Source: a virus. From it: DNA of 64,000 bases. Below are positions 59,875 through 64,000 of the stretch, piece after piece (positions within the stretch are counted from its first letter, which is position 1; each line of letters opens with the position of its first letter). Location of the stretch: positions 34,300 through 98,299 of IMG/VR virus record IMGVR_UViG_3300020165_003419. One strand, written 5' to 3'. A model generated the notes under the pieces. The model had not been told where the DNA came from and did not search any database. It saw nothing but the letters and a program-made list of their open reading frames with translations. The position numbers and the translations under genes are program-made.

Positions 59875-60302
59875 TCGATAGCTTCCTCATATGAGTCAAA
59901 AATAACGGATAAACCCTCGATATACCGGCTAGTGCCAGTTTCCAACGCGGCCCATTGCCAATTCCAATTTGTGTCTTTAGAATAAATAAGACCGCCGCTA
60001 AGATTTCTTTTAGTGTTTATCTTCTTTTTCTTAATTATGGTCGCCAAGACTCTATTTTTTGCTAAGTGAAAGCGCTGTTCGTCAGTAACTTCTATACGCT
60101 CTTGGGCACCCTCGGTATTAAGAATTTTAAAATCAAATTTTTTTATTCTTTCTCCGTACTTTTCGATTAAATTTGTAATCTCAATTTGTTCGAATCGGCT
60201 AATCGCCTCTTCATATTCACCCTCATATGAAAATGTGTGTATGGGCGCCTTTGCCCTCTTGCCACTTTTAAATAATTTGTATACATTCCAATTAGAACTC
60301 AT
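59844..60302 (-). CDS. Hypothetical protein
   Basis: 152 residues. Contains an acidic, helical first half (YEEAISRFEQIEITNLIEKY) and a basic, beta-rich second half (KKKKINTKRNLSGGLIYSKD) with a Trp cluster (NWNWQWAALET). It ends in a helix (EEAIDWMKEKIDTI). It sits among the SH3-like genes but does not show their motif. No function assigned. Confidence 0.5.
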   Translation of the reverse strand: MSSNWNVYKLFKSGKRAKAPIHTFSYEGEYEEAISRFEQIEITNLIEKYGERIKKFDFKILNTEGAQERIEVTDEQRFHLAKNRVLATIIKKKKINTKRNLSGGLIYSKDTNWNWQWAALETGTSRYIEGLSVIFDSYEEAIDWMKEKIDTI

Positions 60303-60588
60303 GGTTCCCTCCGTTTGCTGGATAGTGTGCTAGCATGCCAACAATAATCGATAATTTCATGCCTTCTTCCTCAATAATTGTTGACATTGGGACATTTGTA
60401 GGGTCTTCTGCATATCGATCTACGTTCTTGATCCACTTAACATGCCAAAAATACATGTCGTCATAAATCATATCAATGCGTCTTTCGCGCTCAATCAACA
60501 ATGCAACAAACCCAGTAGTTTCATCAACTATCAAATCTCCTACCTTAAGTATAACACCATTCAGCGCAGAATACAAGTCATCCATCAA
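60292..60588 (-). CDS. SH3-like small protein
   Basis: 98 residues with LKVGDLIVDETTGFVALLIE and YFWHVKWI, the G-D-L-I then W-x-V-x-W pattern of the family; a later segment (EDPTNVPMSTIIEEEG) is helical. Overlaps both neighbours by 4-11 bases. Most similar in layout to the next gene upstream. Confidence 0.6.
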   Translation of the reverse strand: MMDDLYSALNGVILKVGDLIVDETTGFVALLIERERRIDMIYDDMYFWHVKWIKNVDRYAEDPTNVPMSTIIEEEGMKLSIIVGMLAHYPANGGNHEF

Positions 60589-60854
60589 ACTATTCTCGCT
60601 TTTTCAACTTTAAAAGTACCAGTGCGTATTAGATTTAATAAACCTTCTTCTGTATAAGGCTGATATCGACTTACCGTATCTTCTGTTGTCGGCATCGGTC
60701 CGGTCCAGAATATGTCCCAAGCCCACAGATTAATTAATTTGTTGCCGTCATCGTCTAAGAGATTTTCAAACAAGCTATAGCGCGAAACCAGCAATCCAAT
60801 GTCACCAGTAGCTATATCAACGACGATGTCGCCTATTTTTAAATTAATATCCAC
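60585..60854 (-). CDS. SH3-like small protein
   Basis: 89 residues with LKIGDIVVDIATGDIGLLVS and NLWAWDIFW; the T-G-D-I-G-L-L turn closely follows that of the gene downstream, suggesting duplication. C-terminal helix (YTEEGLLNLIRTG). Confidence 0.6.
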   Translation of the reverse strand: MDINLKIGDIVVDIATGDIGLLVSRYSLFENLLDDDGNKLINLWAWDIFWTGPMPTTEDTVSRYQPYTEEGLLNLIRTGTFKVEKARIV

Positions 60855-60872
60855 ATAAGTAAGTAGGGGATA

Positions 60873-61232
60873 CTATCTTTGAATTGACCGCCTAATCCGT
60901 TGTGCATGGATACAAGCTAAAATATGCTCCTCAATTGACCGATCGGGTGAAAGATCGGTATTAATTACGCACACATTATTGGGCAGTATAAGAGCAGGAA
61001 TTGGCGACGGCGCCGCTATAGCGCCATTTTCCGGCGGCATGGCATCGATGTAGGTCGGTTGGTTATACGACTCCAGCAACGCATCCGGTCTTGTTCGCGC
61101 CATTTTTTCGCCGCCAGTTTTTTCTTCTATAAAATTTTTCTCATTAGCCACATGCTCATCCGCAGTGATGCCCGCATTTGCAGCCCAAACGCCGCATGCA
61201 GACAGTGCAAAAAAAGTAAACATATATTTCAT
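60873..61232 (-). CDS. Exported protein of unknown function
   Basis: 119 residues from ATG 61232, with GGAG seven bases upstream. A signal peptide (MKYMFTFFALSACGVWAANA) is visible; the mature part is Pro- and Ala-rich (NGAIAAPSPIPALILP) with two Cys (NNVCVINTDL and HILACIHAQ) that could form a disulfide. It is the second exported protein in this stretch and may act in the periplasm with the protease. Confidence 0.6.
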   Translation of the reverse strand: MKYMFTFFALSACGVWAANAGITADEHVANEKNFIEEKTGGEKMARTRPDALLESYNQPTYIDAMPPENGAIAAPSPIPALILPNNVCVINTDLSPDRSIEEHILACIHAQRIRRSIQR

Positions 61233-61271
61233 GGATATACTCCGCATTCAAAATCGCAATAAATAGTTCAT

Positions 61272-61463
61272 TTATTTATTAATAACCATATAATGACCGC
61301 CATTTTCCCACCGCAACCAAACGTCTTTAGCGATCTTTGGGTACCGTACGTACATCATACCGGTTTGGTCATCGATTTGCAGAACGAGACCTAATGACCG
61401 GTCGTTTCGCCAGACGTCTTTAACCCACGATCCAACCGCGGCCGTTGTGTTGTTAGCTTGCAA
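61272..61463 (-). CDS. SH3-like small protein, TTG start
   Basis: 63 residues. The frame has no ATG; a TTG at 61463 follows AAGGT and the stop of the upstream gene (TAAATTG). AAVGSWVKDVW, SLGLVLQIDD and MMYVRYPK match the barrel family, and VWLRWENGGHYMVI completes it. A longer frame to 61622 overlaps the upstream gene and is not believed. Confidence 0.55.
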   Translation of the reverse strand: MQANNTTAAVGSWVKDVWRNDRSLGLVLQIDDQTGMMYVRYPKIAKDVWLRWENGGHYMVINK

Positions 61464-61464
61464 T

Positions 61465-61734
61465 TTATACCTTAATGCGATCGATGATATATGGATGGTG
61501 GAAAGAAAGGTCTTTGTACAATTTCTTGATGACCTTCTTGGCAACTTCGCCAATATCCGCCTTTGTGTCTTTAGACTTAAGAGCAGTTGCAAGCTCATCC
61601 GCAAGAATCTTTTTAAGTTCACTCTTGATACGTTTATCCAATTCCGTACCGATCATCTTCTTTATATCAGATTTATCGGTTGACGAAAGATTCTCGTTAA
61701 TGAGAGTTATAACAATGTCCTTGGAAATATGCAT
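61465..61734 (-). CDS. Helical protein, unknown function
   Basis: 89 residues, Lys-rich and helical: VITLINENLSSTDKSDIKKM, then KSELKKILADELATALKSK and VAKKVIKKLYKDL. It may oligomerise. It follows the promoter at 61758-61786 and leads into the TTG-start SH3-like gene. No family recognised. Confidence 0.5.
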   Translation of the reverse strand: MHISKDIVITLINENLSSTDKSDIKKMIGTELDKRIKSELKKILADELATALKSKDTKADIGEVAKKVIKKLYKDLSFHHPYIIDRIKV

Positions 61735-61751
61735 ACTGTAAATAGTCTATA

Positions 61752-62000
61752 CTATACATTATACACCAGTTCGAGATGATTTGCAACATGATTCGACGCT
61801 AATTCGTCTTTTAACCAATATACGCTGTAGGTATGAAAAGCGGTGGTGTTGACTTTAACGACAATGCCCACACGCTTGACACGTTTTTTATCTGATGAGT
61901 ATGTATACGGGAATCCGTACGGGTTGGCATTAGTGCTACCGGTATAGTACACCAAGTCACCAACAACGAAGTCTACAGGGTGACGCGCATCCTCGTTCAT
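61752..62000 (-). CDS. SH3-like small protein
   Basis: 82 residues: FVVGDLVYYTGS, then KRVGIVVKVN and YSVYWLKDEL give the G-D-L-V, G-I-V-V and Y-W features of the family, with a longer first loop (NANPYGFPYTYSSDK). Overlaps the next gene by 4 bases. Confidence 0.65.
   Translation of the reverse strand: MNEDARHPVDFVVGDLVYYTGSTNANPYGFPYTYSSDKKRVKRVGIVVKVNTTAFHTYSVYWLKDELASNHVANHLELVYNV
61758..61786 (-). promoter_or_regulatory. Sigma70-type promoter
   Basis: Minus strand TTGCAA (61781-61786), 17-base spacer, TATAAT (61758-61763), in the end of the 82-residue gene and 24 bases before the next start codon. Confidence 0.6.
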
Positions 62001-62344
62001 CGTGACCCCATAAGCGTTTTATCCGCGTTTTCTACCAGCAACAAGTGATCACCGTTGAACAATCCTGTTTTAAATTTACTAATTACCAACGGGTGGTTTG
62101 TCCATATCACCATATACTCACGATTCGCATATGTTTCCACAACGATGCCCACGTAACGTCCAAAGTCAACGCCAACCGATTTGGTTATTGAATACCGAAA
62201 CTCTGGTGCAAGTGTCACTAAGTCTCCCAACTCGAAGCGGCGGCTAAGCCCACGCGTCCATCGCGGTGACTGAAATGTATCTATAGACCCACTATACGCG
62301 CCCACAGCTGCGCCTAATGGGTTTTCTGCCCTCTTACTACCCAT
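61997..62344 (-). CDS. SH3-like small protein
   Basis: 115 residues, the longest copy. A Ser/Gly/Arg-rich N-terminal extension (GAAVGAYSGSIDTFQSPRW) precedes FELGDLVTLAPEF, YVGIVVETYAN and YMVIWTNHP. Ends DHLLLVENADKTLMG. It is the first gene downstream of the 1 kb non-coding region. Confidence 0.65.
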   Translation of the reverse strand: MGSKRAENPLGAAVGAYSGSIDTFQSPRWTRGLSRRFELGDLVTLAPEFRYSITKSVGVDFGRYVGIVVETYANREYMVIWTNHPLVISKFKTGLFNGDHLLLVENADKTLMGSR

Positions 62345-62504
62345 AAAGTATATAGGCGCGTCATGGGCAATTTGCGTACCGGGCTAATCTGGAAATTTTT
62401 AGGCGGTGTTTTTTAAATCATAATCTCAGAAAATTTCTCAGCCATATCGAGAAGGTACTTAGCCAGCCATCGCTGACCGCCTATCGGCCGAGACATACAT
62501 TCCG

Positions 62505-62530
62505 GGTAGGGGGGAGGGGGACCCCCCCGT
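62505..62530 (+). other. G-run tract with complementary C-run
   Basis: Three G-runs (3, 6 and 5 bases) in close order followed by seven Cs, able to form either a hairpin or a G-quadruplex. No gene overlaps it. Confidence 0.4.
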
Positions 62531-62531
62531 C

Positions 62532-62552
62532 TTTGACAGCATTTTGACAGCA
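62532..62552 (+). repeat. Direct repeat TTTGACAGCA x2
   Basis: Two copies of TTTGACAGCA, 11 bases apart, with a third related TGACAG further on at 63098-63103 in the same region. Possible iterons or protein-binding sites. Confidence 0.4.
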
Positions 62553-63096
62553 GTTAAATAAACGTCAAAACAGTGTCAGGCACAGTGATTGTCAATTACT
62601 TGTCAATACTTCCATCACATCCAGTCACACTATACTGTAACATGTATACATATAATGCTGCTGTACACATACCCCAATAGCTTACATGGAATGCGATGTC
62701 TGTCGATTTAGATATTATTTTATATGATCTCGGATACTTTTCTCGCAACCGGTTACGTATCTGTCGCATGTATTCCTCTCCCTTTAAGCCGAACGTTAAC
62801 TAAGTTACTAGTATTGTTAGACATTCTATTTAATGTATCATCGGCATGCATGCAACGCGCGGCAGGCGCTGTCACATTTGTAACATGAGAATGATACAGA
62901 TATTGTTTAATGATTATAATACTTTAATTAGTTTTGCCCTCGCATGCAAACCTACAAATAGTTTAACGCACCCCCGTCGCATGTGAGTGTATACACCCGA
63001 GCATAACGCAGGTTACACGGGCACTATCGTCCGCATGCTGTCGCATGTGTCGCGCATTGTGTGTGACATGTCAAAAGAATGTCAAAATAAATGTGC

Positions 63097-63125
63097 TTGA
63101 CAGTGTGTGTGCGTATAGGTATAAA
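63097..63125 (+). promoter_or_regulatory. Plus-strand sigma70 promoter
   Basis: TTGACA (63097-63102), 17-base spacer, TATAAA (63120-63125). It faces away from the leftward operons and no convincing gene follows, so it could drive a small RNA, an antisense transcript toward the ferredoxin gene, or an origin primer. Confidence 0.6.
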
Positions 63126-63365
63126 GCCCCACCGCATGTGAAGTGCAGTTATAAAACATATTATAAACACATACTAACAATAACTAACACTACAAACCAC
63201 ATTGATCCACCGCAATACACTTTATCTAAATGCTTTGTACAGTACTACCCACAGTGCTTATAACAGTATTAGTAACATTAACTAACTCTGGTACCCACAT
63301 AGCTCTGTTCTCATACAGATAGATAATACCTGCAATGATTAATATATTATGTATAAGTCTCGACA

Positions 63366-63629
63366 TCATTCTACTCCATCGTCGCCGATTGCTTCAACCG
63401 GACAGGCATCCATTGCTTCATAACATTCAGCAAGTTCTTCCTCGGTTTCCGGTTGTTTGTATACGAGGTCATGAGTTGCGTCATCACTCTCGCGAAAGTT
63501 GTTGGGGGCTTCATATAAACAGACGTTGCAAATAATACAGGTTGAATCAACATAAAATGATACCTTCTTGTTATTAAACTCAACAACGTCTGTGTTGTTA
63601 TCATCAAACTTCTCTTTAGGATCTGCCAT
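63366..63629 (-). CDS. Ferredoxin (single 4Fe-4S type)
   Basis: 87 residues. The ligands are C-I-I-C-N-V-C (Cys31, 34, 37) and A-C-P-V-E-A-I (Cys76 before Pro), a C-x-x-C-x-x-C...C-P set typical of single-cluster bacterial ferredoxins, with an extra Cys69. The rest is acidic, as expected for an electron carrier. With IscU at 44.6 kb it makes a second Fe-S gene in the phage. The start overlaps the adjacent small gene by 14 bases. Confidence 0.85.
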   Translation of the reverse strand: MADPKEKFDDNNTDVVEFNNKKVSFYVDSTCIICNVCLYEAPNNFRESDDATHDLVYKQPETEEELAECYEAMDACPVEAIGDDGVE

Positions 63630-63798
63630 TGCTTATTACCTCCATATCTGATTCTCCGGCGTGGGTCTTCAATCCGCTCTTAACATTGCGAACCTCATAG
63701 ACCCATTCGGATCGGTCATGCCATTTCTTTATGATGACTCCCGTGATGGGAGGCTGACCCCATTGCATTATAACTTTAACTAAATCACCCACAGTCAC
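63616..63798 (-). CDS. SH3-like small protein, GTG start
   Basis: 60 residues from GTG 63798, preceded by GAGG at six bases; a longer frame to 63882 would run through the upstream gene. TVGDLVKVIMQW, ITGVIIKKWHD and WVYEVRNVKSG follow the family pattern. It overlaps the next upstream SH3-like gene by 14 bases. Confidence 0.6.
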   Translation of the reverse strand: MTVGDLVKVIMQWGQPPITGVIIKKWHDRSEWVYEVRNVKSGLKTHAGESDMEVISNGRS

Positions 63799-63964
63799 TA
63801 AGCACCTCAACATCAGTAGGGTGAGCATATAATCTATAGTCACTTTTAATAGACTGTATAAGAATGGTACGATTGTGATCATCTTCTTTGATCGCGATGA
63901 TAAGACCGACCACGGGATCGCGGCCGTGTGTGCGCTTCACGCTTACGAGGTTACCGACTTTCAT
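63785..63964 (-). CDS. SH3-like small protein
   Basis: 59 residues from ATG 63964: MKVGNLVSVKRTHGRDPVVG then LIIAIKEDDHNRTILIQSIK and a short tail. AGGAAGG lies upstream, and the preceding stop overlaps the start (TAATG). It fits the family with N replacing D in the G-D-L-V turn. Confidence 0.6.
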   Translation of the reverse strand: MKVGNLVSVKRTHGRDPVVGLIIAIKEDDHNRTILIQSIKSDYRLYAHPTDVEVLSDCG

Positions 63965-64000
63965 TATTTTACCTTCCTCGCCTTCATGATCTGACGTTCC
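63964..64000 (-). CDS. Partial gene, C-terminus only
   Basis: A short frame ending ERQIMKARKVK then TAA, whose stop overlaps the start of the 59-residue gene. It continues beyond the right edge. The basic tail and tight overlap suggest another small gene of the same operon. Confidence 0.35.
   Translation of the reverse strand, partial: ERQIMKARKVK

Larger units (their letters stand above)
62345..63365. other. Non-coding region of about 1 kb
   Basis: No convincing gene on either strand. It carries a G-run block at 62505-62530, two TTTGACAGCA copies 11 bases apart near 62532, more TGTCA/TGACA words (62563-62606, 63069-63102), and at least seven CGCATG or GCATGC words between 62765 and 63136, plus a consensus-like plus-strand promoter. 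The repeat density and higher GC content differ from the flanks. It could hold a replication origin, a packaging/termination site or a regulatory RNA region. Confidence 0.5.

Noticed and set aside
63045-63263. A 72-codon plus-strand frame downstream of the strong plus-strand promoter
   Set aside because: It begins upstream of the promoter, lacks a binding site, and its product has no recognisable pattern.

Overview
This window looks like part of the genome of a large, T4-related, contractile-tailed bacteriophage (myovirus) infecting a Gram-negative bacterium. Nearly every gene is on the minus strand, tightly packed, with stop/start overlaps. Baseplate genes resembling T4 gp6 and gp25 and a gp55-type late sigma factor place it in the wider T4-like group. 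An ADP-heptose/LPS-type sugar cassette, a lipoprotein with a lipobox and proteins with signal peptides argue for a Gram-negative host. The window looks low in GC. I see no integrase, attachment site, insertion sequence or CRISPR array. Both ends of the window cut through genes.

Layout, left to right (transcription runs right to left). 1-12.7 kb: tail and baseplate structural genes, including a 2154-residue virion protein and a gp5-like hub protein whose C-terminus is an M15/VanY-type peptidase. 12.7-14.5 kb: gp55-like late sigma factor, a small membrane protein and a zinc-ribbon protein. 14.5-36.6 kb: a long sugar-nucleotide, glycosyltransferase and methyltransferase cassette. It holds RmlA/RmlB-like enzymes, DegT aminotransferases, a CMP-sugar synthetase, a SIS-HAD fusion, HldE-type kinase and nucleotidyltransferase as separate genes, HldD epimerase, radical SAM and FkbM enzymes, and a DUF962/Mpo1-like membrane protein. 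36.6-46 kb: nucleic-acid and host-takeover genes (PD-(D/E)XK nuclease, PIN-PhoH, thymidine kinase, HNH), two tRNAs, a vWA lipoprotein, a permuted NlpC/P60-like protein, an IscU scaffold, a tmRNA and a small HTH protein. This part carries several sigma70-type promoters, TTGACA-N17-TATAWT or close to it.

46-58.7 kb: a block that looks head- or virion-associated. It has a ligase-like/nucleotidyltransferase fusion, a metallopeptidase-like acidic protein and a Cys-rich basic multidomain protein. It also has four neighbouring but unrelated genes that share a 14-residue N-terminal leader ending in [L/V]-x-E. I read that leader as a possible capsid-targeting and prohead-protease signal like the one on T4 internal proteins; one of its carriers is a Ser/Thr kinase homologue. 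58.7-64 kb: a secreted trypsin-like protease coupled to a tiny membrane protein, a family of small SH3-like barrel proteins, a ferredoxin, and about 1 kb of non-coding DNA rich in short repeats with a strong plus-strand promoter.

As a whole, the phage appears to combine late T4-type control with host-sigma70 early promoters, carries its own translation-rescue RNA and Fe-S assembly parts, can probably remodel surface sugars, and may package and inject a set of effector proteins. All function calls come from reading motifs by eye; no database search was run.
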